64,000 bases of DNA. It comes from Trochalopteron elliotii (lineage: Eukaryota > Chordata > Aves > Passeriformes > Leiothrichidae). Both the position numbers and the translations under genes were made by a program. The notes under the pieces were generated by a model. That model did no database searches and was not told where the DNA came from. It was given only the letters and a program-made list of their open reading frames with translations. How positions within the stretch are numbered: the first letter of the stretch is position 1; each line of letters begins with the position of its first letter. Shown here one piece after another: positions 46,601 through 58,223 of the stretch. Where the stretch lies: NCBI GenBank assembly GCA_024734555.1, contig JANPWX010000443.1, forward strand, positions 1,474,493 to 1,538,492, written 5' to 3'.

Positions 46601-49600
46601 TGCTTTCTTCTTTTCAGGGTATGCTCTTCTTTTCTGAAAAACAGCTCTTCTTCTGAGGGCCCTGGTCAGAGAAAAAGATTTACAGCTGAGGATGTGATAC
46701 AGCACTGGCACTTAGTCACTTCCTGGAAGAATAAATATATATATTGCTGGGAAGGTTCTGTAATGAAGAAATATATATAATATTAGAGGTGTGTAAGTTT
46801 CCAGGCTTCTGAGATATAAATTAATGGAAGAATTTCTCTACCATTTCCAGGCCCATAATTCAGCCAGCAATCCACAGTCGTGATGATTTTGTGCATGGCT
46901 GGTAAATGACAGATCTGCTACAGCTCAGAGTGAAAACTGTTTCTGAAGGGCTGTTCATAAGGATCTGAGTTCTGAAATCCTTTTTATTCCTTGCCATGCC
47001 ATGAGGTAGCCTTTGATTGTCCTGAGAAAGGCCCTGAGAACGTTTGCAGCTTCTAGAGCAGTGACCAGGATCAACATCCCCACTGCAAACCTCATTTATA
47101 CTGTGACAGACACACACTGGAGACTTCAAGTCTTAATGAAACGTTTAGAGCTATGGACATCTTCAAATTCCTGATTAAAGGCTGGAAATTTTCCACTGTT
47201 TACTCCCAAACATGCAAATACTGGAGTTTAAAACCCATCTGTTCTTGAGTGTGTCTATAGATTTTAATTGAGCCTATTTAGTCTTAAAATGTAATATATG
47301 TGCCACTGTTTGCAGGACTGGGTTTCCCTCTTGCTTTCTTGGGTTCTGAGCAGTCAGATGTTAATGAACTTCTGAGAGAAGTAATCAGCACCACATTAAT
47401 GCTAAAAACTTTCAATTTGCAGTTCAGGCAGTTGTTTTTCATTTTGGAAATTACAAAGGATAATTTCCTAATGACTAAAAATAAAAAGCAAGCATGGGCA
47501 CTACGAGGTGAAATCCTGCCCCTTTTCAGAAGGATGGCAAGCTGCATGATTTAAGCTGATCACTTTTAAGGATGTGCTCTTTGACTCAGTAGAGTTGGGG
47601 CAGAGATGCCAAAGTGTGTTTTTGATCTTTACCTTCCCTCACTCGGGGACAGCGGAGCTGATTTCCCCCAATGCCGTGTTCTTCCAGGTCACACCAGCCA
47701 AGGTACTTGAAGGAGTCAGAAGGAAGCTTAAAAAATAAGCCAAATAAAGATATAAAAAGATCAGTAAAAGCCCTTGAGGTTTTGACATTGTGCTTTCTCT
47801 TACTTCTGGCCTTATTACAGCAGAAATCCCTCCAGTCAGAGCCATATGCAGGAGCTGGTACATGCTGTGGGAATTCACATTGGAGTTTGCCACAGCTCAT
47901 CCTGGTTAACTCCAATAAATTGGCTCAAATATTGGAGAGAGCCTTCTCAGGGCTCATTATCCACCTGCCCATGAAATCAGTTTGGTGCTCAGAGCTCAAA
48001 GGTTGAGGCAAATCCTGTCCCCAAAGAACAGAACCTTATTTTTATTCCGCCCCAGTTTTGGAAGATAAAAGGAGGTAAACAAAATCCACTTCAAAGCTGA
48101 GGAAGAGATTTCTGCCTTGGCTCCTCTTGGTCAATGTCTCTTTTCTACAGACCTGCAATGAGACTGGAAAAGCCAACACTTACTGGGAAGGGCAGCCTGG
48201 AGTCCCAGCCCTGCCCGAGGATTCCTCTGTTTTGGGGTAAAACCAGCGGAATACTGGGTGCATCACCAAGGATGGAGCAGCAGGAGGAATAGGATTTAAA
48301 GAACTTTTGATTGCTTGTAGTCAGACCTGAGGAGCTAGAGAGGAGATGTTAAGCCAGTGTAGATTCTGCCCAGAGAAATGCAAATTTTATTGGTTTTGCT
48401 TTATAATTACAGCAAATAATTACAGAAAATACAGAATAGCTCAGGGCAGGACTTGCCAGCAGGCAACAGACACATCCTGAGGCCAAACCATGGGCAAACC
48501 CCTCACCCCTCACCTGAGCTGCATTTCCTGACACACAGGAGCCTTTCACAGATGTGCCCAAACAGCAGGAAGAGAAATTTATTGGAGTTTGTTAGAAAAA
48601 ACTGAGTCTTGGAGAAAATTGAGAGCTGAACTTGTTCAACAGCATGATGTGTTTGTTCCCTTCTACCCATGGGAGCCCTGCTTTCATGGATCTGGGTTGG
48701 ATGGAAAGATACCTCAGTTGTTAATTTTATTCCATTGGACAGGTGTTTTAACTCATTATTTTACTAGAATTAGTATATTTATTTTAATTTGTTGGATAGG
48801 TTCTAGGGGATTCTCAGAGCTCTGGAGAAAAGCTGAACTTTGTTCAACAGAGTCTTCAAATCACAGAATCATTAGTGCTGGGAAAGACCTCCAAGGTTAC
48901 CAAGTCAATCAAGTCATGTATTCATGTGCTCTCTTAGTCCCTTGCCTAAGAGCACTTCCAAAAGTCACATTTTATAAACCCCAAATGGGGCAATTTCTCC
49001 CATTGTGCTTCAGGGGGATTGAAGACCTTACAGACTGGCAGCTGCAGTTGAGGAATTTACCACAGAACACTTGAAAAACAATGATTTAATTTAGTCAGGG
49101 TGTGCATCCAGCACTGTAATTTGACATTTACTCTACAGGCTCAGGGAGCTCTTGCCAGGGAGCCTCAGCTGTCAGTCAGCATCATAAAACAACTGGAGTC
49201 AGGAGCAGAAACACAGAATAAAAATGCAGCTTTAAGATGGTTTGGAGAGGAAGGCAAAGAAGTTACTGGGAGTAACAGACAGGCTAAACAGAACATTGGT
49301 TTAAATGGGCAATCACAGATTTTGGTGACCTCAGTGCAGGAGCAGCTCTGACAAACAACTCTCCTCCCTTCTGCTGCTGGTGGGGTTTTAATGGGGTCAG
49401 AGCAGCCCCAGTGAACTGGAGGTGACTTCCAGGAAGCTGTGTGAGCTCAGCATTTTGGAAAATAGCAGCTATTTACTGAGACACTCTTGGAGGTCACCTA
49501 GAGGCAAACAGCTCCTTGTGGGGTGTGTGTGTTACAGAGCAGCAGGAGCTCACACACAGCAACCCTGTGAAAAGAGGATTTACATTGGGTAAATAGGAAA

Positions 49601-50370
49601 AAAAACCCCAGAAAATGAAAAAGTGATGGGAATTCTTGTGTAGCTCTATCTTGGTGTTTGTTCTGCTTTTACCTCCTTGTATGTTAAATGAGATCAGACC
49701 AAAGAAATTTGTAGAAACTCTTTTGTGTTTAAGAAAAAGATCTTTTATTTTTCTCAGTTTGGAAGTGATCTTTTAGGATGTATTCAAATGACTACTTATA
49801 ACTGCAAGACTTTTCAAAACCTACCTTCCTCTCAGCTAGATACTACCTCCTCTGCTGAGACAGGAATATACACTCCCAAGTCCCTGGAAATGTGGGATAA
49901 AACATTTTAGCTGAACCATTTAACAAGATATCTGTTCTGATCTCCTGGCAGGAAACCCACTCACAAAATTCTGTATCAGTGATGGCAAATAAAACATAAA
50001 GTTCCAAAAAAAATTTTTTAAAAAGTGATGGATACGACTTCCCCAGTCAGGTGGGTAGTGAGATTTCCATGGGAAAGAGTGACAGAAAGAAACATCTTTC
50101 ATCTCAAAACTGCCTGAGTTTAATAAGCACCAGCTGGACCCCCACATTCTGTCACAGAAGATTTTTCTGGAGGAGCAATTGCCACACAGCTTTTCTCTCC
50201 CTTGCTTTGTTTACCTTCCTGTTTTGCTGCAAAACTGATGCAAAAGGAGTGGCAATGGATGAGGCAGGATGCAATTCCAAGCAATTACAGGTCCCACAAT
50301 ACATGAAAGGAACAAAATTTCCTGCCTTGATTGTGAGGCCCTTCGGCTGGATATGAATCTCCAATGGCAC
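43507..50370 (-). CDS. Leucine-rich repeat protein gene, 3' part (five exons assembled)
   Basis: Five - strand exons with GT-AG borders (50,370-50,215; 47,726-47,643; 45,970-45,828; 45,222-45,025; 43,618-43,507) join without frame conflict and finish in a stop with poly(A) signals. The product ends in at least three LRRs followed by the LRR C-cap pattern [11 protein letters not shown] then [13 protein letters not shown], typical of LRRC/LRRIQ-type intracellular proteins. Such proteins are mostly scaffolds, often ciliary; no enzyme motif is visible. The segment before the LRRs, with FMYCGTCNC, matches nothing I recognise. The gene is convergent with GOLIM4. On the human map as I recall it, the pseudogene LRRC77P sits beside GOLIM4, so this may be its intact bird ortholog, a hypothesis to test. 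The 5' end is unresolved. Confidence 0.68.
45025..45222 (-). CDS. LRR gene exon with two to three leucine-rich repeats, 198 bp
   Basis: The acceptor is tgtactttacag and the donor agct|gtaagt, both on the minus strand. It encodes [20 protein letters not shown], then [18 protein letters not shown] and [19 protein letters not shown]. The LxxLxLxxNxIxxL spacing is unmistakable. It starts and ends two bases into a codon, matching both neighbours. Confidence 0.88.
45828..45970 (-). CDS. LRR gene exon, 143 bp
   Basis: The acceptor is ttgccttcccag and the donor caag|gtagac. It encodes [20 protein letters not shown], then [20 protein letters not shown]. The second half is a canonical LRR. The last two bases plus the next exon's first base make Arg, giving LPRCRELNV. 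Confidence 0.85.
46358..46455 (-). mobile_element. CR1 LINE 3'-end fragment
   Basis: Antisense CR1 tail: agaatggtctgggttggcag, then caccccctgccacagccagg and gacaccttccttg. It sits in an intron of the LRR gene. Confidence 0.78.
47643..47726 (-). CDS. LRR gene exon, 84 bp
   Basis: The acceptor is tggcttattttttaag and the donor cccga|gtgagg. It encodes [20 protein letters not shown] and GNQLRCPR, phase 0 on both sides, running directly into ELNLSF of the next exon. LRR-like spacing is only approximate here. Confidence 0.65.
48857..48935 (-). mobile_element. Divergent CR1-like fragment
   Basis: Starts aaatcacagaatcattagtg, then gggaaagacctccaaggtta and ccaagtcaatcaa. It resembles the divergent CR1 subfamily seen at 18,362. 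Confidence 0.55.
50215..50370 (-). CDS. Probable upstream exon of the LRR gene, 156 bp
   Basis: The donor is gaag|gtaaac. The preferred acceptor is ctgctccctgag, giving phase 0 and 52 residues: [35 protein letters not shown] and so on. An alternative acceptor sixteen bases upstream (ataatctag, exon start 50,386) adds LLPE but needs a different phase. The composition looks coding. It lacks LRR features, and the CxxCxC cluster suggests a folded N-terminal domain that I cannot name. Confidence 0.5.
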
Positions 50371-51151
50371 CTCAGGGAGCAGCACACTAGATTATGTCAG
50401 GCATTAAGGGAAAAAAAAATTAGATTCATGATGTCTGTCCAGGCTGAGTCATTTCCTCTCACTTCGCCTGCAGTGAGAAATTGGTGGTTATCATAAATCA
50501 TGGACCTAAATTCTTATGAGAGAAGAATTAATTTCACTAATGGAAACCCTCTGTGGCAATTGCATTCCTCCATTCTCCCTCTTTTTGGGGGGTGTGGGGG
50601 AGTATTTATGATGTCTTTTAAGCAGAGGTACTTGACTATATTTTAAGAATTCTATAATAGAGGTTTGGAAAAGAAACTTCAAAAGGTAATGGGAGAAAAA
50701 AAATCTTGTGTGTGACCAGCTTCTAATTTCTGAGGCTGGTCCTCAATCCAGTTCCTGTCATGGCTACAGCTTTGCTGCTGACACCAAATCCAGGTACAAA
50801 ATATATTTTTCATCTCAATAATAAACAAAACCCCACAAAATTGTACCAAACTCTTCTTTGCAGGCACTTTGAAGTGCTCGGTGTGAGCTGACAAGAGGGA
50901 GCACAGGCTGTGGAGTAACTGGAAGCACTCATGGCTAACCCCTTGTATTTTACATTATTCTCCTCAGTGGAAATCTCCATGAGGAATTCAGTGCCTGAAG
51001 AGTTTTGCAAACTGTTAGAAATGAGAACAGAACAGCTCCTGCCTTAGGAGATACCAGGCCATTCCTTGGAAAACCATGCCCTGCTGAGCTCTCTGATCAA
51101 AGTCCCACCTCATCCACATGTCAGTGTGGCTGTGAAATGTTCTCCTCTCAC

Positions 51152-51207
51152 TGACACCTTGGCCAGGTTTCCCCAGAGCCCAGAATGCTCCAGCTTTCCT
51201 GACTGCA
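51152..51207 (-). CDS. Tentative exon of the LRR gene, 56 bp
   Basis: The acceptor is atgtacttgcag and the donor tca|gtgaga. The frame reads (V)QSGKLEHSGLWGNLAKVS, entering one base into a codon and leaving in phase 0, as the next exon requires. Support is splice signals and phase only. Confidence 0.3.
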
Positions 51208-52963
51208 CTGCAAGTACATTTGAGTCCAGCTGCCTTTAAGTGAAGGATACATTAAAAGCCCAGGAGAAGTCTTTGAAGAGCTAAAGCTGAGCTACTTCTG
51301 AAACGACACCAGTGAAAGATATTGAGTGAGAAAGGGTGTGAAAAGCCCCTCCTGTGTATATTTTAGATATTTGGCTGTTAAAAAAGGGGTGTCAGTCAAA
51401 AGGCTCCTTTCTCCTGATAAAACAGCAGCCTCAACAAACAAACATCTGAGACTCTACAGCACAGGTTCAGCTCTGCTGCACAGAAAATGGGAAGCTCAGC
51501 TAAAGAGGAGTAAAGATAAAGGAGGCTATGAGCAAACTCTTGCATTTGGGATTTGAAAGGCTTTTTGTCCCAGCCTTTTGAGCAGTTTGGTCTAACTTCC
51601 CACAGCCTTATCCCCAGCTGCTCTTCAGGAATCAGCATCCTTGAGCAGGCTGAGCTCTCACTGAACCACGGCTGCTTTCCCCTTAAATCTGAAATGCCCT
51701 GGGTGAAAGGTTTGGGAACAAGTAGTTGGGCTATTTATACTAACTCTTCACATATCCAGAGTCAGAATTCCCGTGGTGCTTGCTACATCCCACTGAATCA
51801 CAGCCCACATCTGATGGAAAGGCTCCCATGTGGTTGATCTCAGTGAAGTCTGGTCAGGTTCTTATTTAGCAGCAAAGTGCTCTCAGTTCATTCAGTCCTG
51901 ATATAATATGGAAGTGAAAAACGTGGACCATTCTAAAGGAAGGGACCAAATCAAATGTGTTTTAAGATCATCTTTAAGGAATACAAAAAAAAAAATTCCA
52001 GACTAGAGAAACTAAGAAAAGAGCAATGAATCCTCCCAAAGCAAAGAGTTTGTATCACTGGGTGAGAGCTGCTGATTTTTCAGGCTCTAAGAGAGCTGGA
52101 TCTAAGAGTTCTGGGTCTGCCCAAACCACCTGCACAAATAAGTGCTTGCTCCAAGGTTCCAAACATCCAATTATTTATGTTTTCTCAGTCAATGGCAAAT
52201 GCCAAAGCCATCCACATAAACGAACTGCAGGGGTAACTCACCAACACAATTTGTGCAAGTATTTAAAAGATTACAAACTCAGAATTCAGGCTGTGCTTCA
52301 TTTCAAATGCACACAATTTACTGCTCCAAAGCAGCTCTGCTTGTATGCAAACATTTATTATGAGAACTCTCTGAACTTAGGAGAGTAGAAGATATGGACA
52401 CAGTGTTTGCATGCTCTATTACCTTTCAATTATTTTTATAGGAGTTTTATGAGACATTATGCAACATTTTGAAGCAGTTCTTCTGAGTGTAATTTAGTGA
52501 CAAACACACCTGTAAGTTATGGCTACAAAGCATCCTTGCCGATAGCTGTAGCATCAATTATCTTGCTTTATGCTTCATAAAACTGCCCCCCCCAAAGACA
52601 TAATTAACTTAATTAGGTCCTATCACCATGATGGCACACTCTTAGCATAGTAACTAACATTTTCCTCATGGATCCTCATGGATAAAAGCCCATGTCTCAC
52701 TCCACGTGCCTTTCCCACATTTTCACAACAAACTCAACTTTTTTGTTGTTGTTGGGACAGCTTTTCCTTTCAGCAATCAGGCAACGACACCAAGGAGAAA
52801 CAGCTCTGTTTGAACTCCTGCTTTCCCTGCACAGCAATCTCCCCTAGCAATACAGGCTGGTACATTTAAAAAAAAAAAAGACACTCAATCCTGTAACTCT
52901 ATCCTTGTTGTCAAAGCATGTCAAGCAATGACTACAGGTTCGTGTCTCCTTGCACCCTCCTAC

Positions 52964-53021
52964 CTTTCAGACATGTCTGGCTGCTGCATAAAATCCTCGC
53001 ATCTTGCACGGGGCTATTTGT
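52964..53021 (-). CDS. Tentative exon of the LRR gene, 58 bp
   Basis: The acceptor is ctctgcctgtag and the donor gaaag|gtagga. The only open frame reads TNSPVQDARILCSSQTCLK and ends one base into a codon, compatible with the tentative exon at 51,152-51,207. It lies beside the CpG-rich patch, so a 5' UTR exon is an alternative reading. Confidence 0.28.
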
Positions 53022-53137
53022 CTACAGGCAGAGCTTATCTTCCCATCTCTGCCCCTGCTCAGGGAGGGACTTCAGGGCCTCTGGAGAGGGGGAACCTGCC
53101 GGGATCCTTCCCGGCCGGGGCTGGATGGAGTCACTGT

Positions 53138-53151
53138 CTCCAGGGAAACGC
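53138..53151. promoter_or_regulatory. RFX X-box-like motif
   Basis: GTCTCCAGGGAAAC matches the palindromic GTNNCC-N2-GGNAAC form bound by RFX factors, which drive many ciliary genes. One half-site base departs from the best consensus. Confidence 0.4.
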
Positions 53152-53271
53152 TGTCACGTTAGGAGCTATTGTTACCAATCTCTTAAGCACATCAAACAAA
53201 TTCCCGGGCCGATCGAGCTGGTATCAGTGAACTGTCTTTCCAGAAGGTGCCTAAAGATGGGTTGGTGATAC

Positions 53272-53385
53272 CTGTGGCAGGATACGTGATCATCCAGCTG
53301 GATCCCTGCTCTGCTTGCTGCGGCGGCTTCGCTCTCACCAATTGCTCTCACAGCTTTGCCCACTCGAAGTTGGTATTTTCGTTGC
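53272..53385 (-). CDS. Tentative exon within the CpG-rich patch, 114 bp
   Basis: The acceptor is gagatctttcag and the donor cacag|gtatca. The frame reads QRKYQLRVGKAVRAIGESEA, then AAASRAGIQLDDHVSCH. It has high CpG for this window and good splice signals. Its phase (two bases in, two out) does not fit the next tentative exon, so another exon or a UTR role would be needed. Confidence 0.25.
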
Positions 53386-53390
53386 CTGAA

Positions 53391-56300
53391 AGATCTCCTG
53401 CTTCACTAATGGCTTGCTAAAATGCCCGGTTAATGTCTCTATTGGATGAAAAGAAAATCCTTAAAGAGGTTCACATTTTATGTAATGTTCAGGAAAGTTC
53501 CTTACGAGCACCTCTTTGCTCTGTTGGGCGTTCTTGCCTCATGTGAACGTGCTGAGCCATTTTAGGAAAATCTCCCAGGCTTCCTTCTTCGAGTTTGCAG
53601 CTGAGAATGAAAACAAGAGATTCTTCTCTGGGTGGGAACCAACAGGTCAGGTTTGTGTCTCTTTTTACATTGTATTTTTCTTAAAACATTAAAGCTGCAG
53701 GTTCTGAGGATCAGCCCAGTGAATTATTCTCTTCCAAATTCGTTTGATTTTTGTTTGTTCACCCAAAGTGCAGATGCTGGCAGGGTTCCAGGGTGGAATT
53801 GCAGCAGCCCAGTGTGGTTGTGGGCCCTGGTTAGTCCCTGCTGGAGTTCACAGATGGTTTTTAAACTCCAGCAGTTGTGATGGAACCAGGTTTTAGGGGA
53901 AGGTTACAGTAGAGCTGTAAATCTGCCCTATTGATCTGTGACTCCCACACCACAGACACAGCTCCTTCCTCACTCGAGCTCCTGGGCTCTGCACTGAAAA
54001 AAGAGGGGATAAATAGATTAAAATCAATGTGGAGAAAGTACACAACCCCCTCTGCCCGGGGATATTCAATTGGAAATGCCATATAGTCAAAACCTCTGTG
54101 GTTTAGACTTCTACCTTTCAGCTTCTTCACAAAAAAAATTATTCCTTATCCTCCTTTTCCTTCACGTTTCTCTGTTCCCTTTTTGGTCATTACAAAGGCT
54201 GATCATTACAAGGCCTTTCTGTACAGAAAGGTCTGTGCTTTCCCCAAAGGTTGCTGAAGGCTTCAAAACCTTCTCTTAGAAAATTCTGCTGGCAAATTTC
54301 GCCGTGCCAGTAAAAGCAGAGGGGAATAATGGTAATTAGAGAATTTCAGCTCCATGCACAGGCATTCTGTGGTTCCAAATGTCGAATTGACAGATCGTCG
54401 TGTGAAATTTAACAAAGTAGCCATTCCACACAGGTTTCATTAAAACTTTATGTGCTAAGAACTGACTTTATGACAGGGTGGGCGAGGATGGGGTATTAAG
54501 AGATTCATCAGGTCACTTGAGCGAATAATTTCTCTGTCTGCTAAGAATAAAGAAATTAATATCTAAATCAAACAAGATTGTAATTTGGGGCCTTTCTGCT
54601 TGCCATTTTTCCTCTGTCTGTAAAATGAGAGGTATTGGTCCCCATCACAGCCTAATGGGCTTCAGATCTTTTATGGCAAATGCATTCCTCATAAAACCCA
54701 TGAAAAATTATCTCTGTGCTATTTCAGAGGAACGACATATTTTACATGGTGTCGGCCTTTCCATTACAAACACTATTTTTCAGATCTTTACAACCTGCCC
54801 ATAAAAACGTGCTTCTGACAAGAAATTCAGCAGCGTGTCCCAGCTCTGCAAGAAAGAAATAGTTTTGCCCACTTCATCTAATTTTGAACAGTAATTTTGT
54901 CTTTGAATTGGGTAAATACAGGGTGGGCATCTGTCTCAACCCTGTGCCTCTCACATCTTTTTTTGTCCCATTGGATTTTTCCCTGCATGTCCATGGAATA
55001 TGTAGGAAGTGGGCAGAATCCAGCTCATCCCGAGGTCTGATTAATGACAGTAACTATCCCAGTTATTCTCACTGCTGTAGGCCACCAGAGGCCCCATTGT
55101 TCTGGGCACTACAGAAAGTCAGGAAAACAGAGTTTGCTCCAGAGAGTTTGTGTCTTAATTGAACAGAGCAGACAGACAAAGAGTAGGAAGAAAGGAAATT
55201 ATATGATCCCTCCTCCTTTTATACAGAAATAACTGAGGTGCTCAGACCATGAAATCCTGGCACTGTGGTAGCAGAAATTCTGTTCCTGTGCCCAGGGTCA
55301 GCATTCACACAGGATTCCCAGCCACTGACTTCGCTCAGACCAGACTGGATGAACAGTCTGGCTTTGAAGTCTGGGTTTACTGGCTGAGTTCCTGAGCTGA
55401 CATTTTGTTAATCGTCATTAAAGAATATTTAAAAGACATTTCTCTATTATAACGTTTTTTTCTGATTCAGGGATAAATCAATTTGTTGACATGATTTTAT
55501 GTTTCTTATGTAAAATCGGGTTTTTTTGTGTTAACTTGATACGTATTGGTGATATCAAACCATCATTAGGTCGATGGCACCAGTAAAATCAGACTTAAAC
55601 ATGTAACAACATTTCAGCACCAGCAGAAAGTTAACTTTTATTGATCTTACCTGGTTTGAACACATCCAGGAATCCAGGGCATTCATGCTGGATGAGTCAG
55701 TTAGAAAGAGAGGATTTCTTGGGATGTTTCAGAGGTCTGATGTGCACGGCCCTAGAAAAGGAGCAGAGTTTTGATGCACAAATGCTCAGCTGTGCCTGGG
55801 CAGATAAGCAGGCTAACACTCACTCAGACTAGCTGGTTATTTTGCTGAGTTACCCAGGCAACACGTTTCTTTTTGTCCTGCCCATTCAGGATTCCAGGAA
55901 AGTGTTTGATTCCCCCTGGTAGGGCTTGGAGAGCATTCCCAGGGAAAAGCCAAGGACAACAGAATAAAGCCTTGGGCAGGAGGAGAGCAGAGGGAGTGAA
56001 ACATTTCATCGGGGTCACCAGACAAAAAGGAATCAACAACTAGCTGCATAAATAATTGAAGTGAAAACTATATATGTCTGCTTTTCTAAGGTGTTACAAA
56101 GCCATGGGTTCCAAGAGGGCTGGAGGGGCTGTAACCAAGCAACAAGGGCTGAAATTTGGTTCTCTCTTCTGGAAAAACAATGGCCTTGCAAGTCATGATG
56201 ACAATGACTGGCACTGAAGAGGGAGCCTTTCCTTGATTTAATAGTCCTTGGATGAAGCTATAAGAAAAGATGTTTATGGAATGAAGAAAGCATTTTTATT

Positions 56301-58128
56301 TGGTTTAGGAGAGGCCTATTCCAGTATCAAATCTGTCTTTTCTAACAAAATGAAGGTCAACAATTTCTGGATAAATTAAACTTTTTCTGTCACTGAGGAA
56401 AGACAGCAAAGAAGTAACATTTCAAGAATTTCTTTCTCAAAACTTTCTTTTCAAAAGAAATAATGGACATAACTCACTGTCTCTTCATTTGCCTGTATGA
56501 AAAACATAATTGTATCCCAAGTGGAGCTGGTGGCACACAACACTGCTGATTGCTGATTCCTCCAATTATTTACCTCGCTGAAATGAGCTATATTTTCCCT
56601 TTTTCCTCAAAACATGGCTTTTATACTGAATGAAGTCATTGCATCCCTAACCCACAGATGCACACTGAGATCCTGATTAACCCTGTAGCCCTCAAGGAGC
56701 AAAGGCACAGAATTCACCTGGAGCAGAACCAAACCCGTGTGTGGATGTGGAAAAACCCCAAAGGCACCTGCCAGACCTCCTCAAAGAGAAATGAAACCTT
56801 CCCCCAGGTCATGGTTTGGAGTTCCCTGAAGCTCAGTGACAAATGCCACCCATTTCAATGAGCTTCCTGTCACCCTCCACTTCCCCAGCTGCCATTCCTG
56901 TCTGATCCTCAACATTAAAAATGTCTCATCAGAAGCTGCCAGAACAAACAAATCAGGGGTTTGATGGAACCACCCAGAGATGAGACCTCCAGTGTGAGGT
57001 CAGCCTCATTTCCTCCATCCACCTCTTTGTTATGGAGCTCATGTTTCATCTTCTCACGAGTTAATTGTTAATAATTCCTGATGGAGTACGAGATTCATTA
57101 AGTACTTCCTAATTTATCAAACAGGAGTCTCATCAGGTAATTTTAATCATATGAAAATCATTCTAAATTCATTTTGAGAGACAATTTCCTGTTGCAGCCT
57201 AGTGAGCCTCCTTTTCCCCTGTGTGGTTGGAAGCAGCATCTCTGGTTATTCTCCTCTCTAACTTCCAGCACTGCAGATGCCATTACAGTTCCATCATTTG
57301 CTTGTATTTATTTGAAACTGCTGCCAGCTGCTAAAGAGTTATGTTTCCCTTTTTGTTTAGAATTGATTACCTGAAATATATTGAAAAAAATTGGTTTATT
57401 TCATCCATCAAACCCCTGCCTTCCTGAAAATCAGATCTTGCAAATGTGGGAATAATTGGGAGTCACCAGAGCACTTCTTTAATAAAAGTGCTTTTTCCAG
57501 CTTGTCAAATGTGAGATATTTGAGACAAATAGACATAATCCCTTTAAGTATGGGATGGGAAAATAATTGTATTGCTGGGCCAAGGTGGTAAAAAGTACCC
57601 TGCTCTACACAAGCTTAGGAAGGAGGGAAAGGACAGGAAAACATGGGGAAACAATGCAGCTGAATGACAAACATAACTCAGTTGTTTAAAATTCAGAGCT
57701 GCCTGTCCCCATTCCAATCAAAGAAGGAACTGAGAACTCTGAACGTGTATTTACAGGCAGGACTTGTTCCTGACATCTCCCATTTTTTTATCCCTATTCT
57801 TTCCCCGAGTCTCATTGCCAAAAAAAATTAAGTTCAAATGAATGCCTTGTTATTCACTGTCTGCAAGGATAATAAAGATGTTCTCTAGCTGAGAGCAGCA
57901 AGCAGGGCCTCCTGTGATCATGGGGAAAAGAGGAGAGGAGCATTATGAGAAGAATCAACTGTTTTTATTAAAGGTGTTGTGTTCCATGCAGCTTTTGTCA
58001 GGAAATCCAAATAATTTGCTCCCACTTGCTTTCATTTTGAGCAAATGGCAGCCTTGTGTTACATAAAAAAAGAATGAACTTCTCTCCCCCAGTGCTGCTT
58101 TTATGGGCAGGAGACAGACACGCTGTAC
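53391..58128. other. Non-coding stretch, no recognised gene
   Basis: AT-rich sequence without recognised repeats apart from short simple tracts. Several long runs (for example 54,300-54,850 and 55,400-55,600) are low in repeat content and could be conserved non-coding DNA, which cannot be judged from one genome. The X-box at 55,849 is the only motif I can point to. Confidence 0.45.
55849..55862. promoter_or_regulatory. Near-perfect RFX X-box motif
   Basis: GTTACCCAGGCAAC differs from the ideal GTTGCCATGGCAAC at only three central or degenerate positions. No promoter is recognised directly beside it. An intronic or distal enhancer is possible, as is chance. Confidence 0.4.
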
Positions 58129-58223
58129 CTGTCCACAATTCCTGCATTTAAAGTTAGGAGCTGGCACGGCCTGCCAAAAGAAATCAAATGGAATGAAAAT
58201 GTGTTCCTGCTCAAAGTCAGAGA
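58129..58223 (-). CDS. Tentative - strand exon, 95 bp
   Basis: The acceptor is gcaactgcag and the donor gacag|gtacag. The frame reads (V)SDFEQEHIFIPFDFFWQA then VPAPNFKCRNCGQ, ending in phase 0. The composition resembles real protein and includes a CxxC pair, but no family is recognised and linkage to the LRR gene is speculative. Confidence 0.28.

Larger units (their letters stand above)
53080..53390. promoter_or_regulatory. CpG-enriched patch with X-box, candidate promoter
   Basis: CpG is clearly enriched compared with the surroundings (ccggccgggg, cccgggccgatcg, gcggcggcttcg). An RFX X-box-like GTCTCC-AG-GGAAAC lies at 53,138-53,151. The position suits the start of the - strand LRR gene. 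Promoter activity is inference. Confidence 0.4.

Noticed and set aside
48589..49074. 161-codon + strand open frame
   Set aside because: It spans a CR1-like fragment and intronic sequence, with no domain and no splice context.
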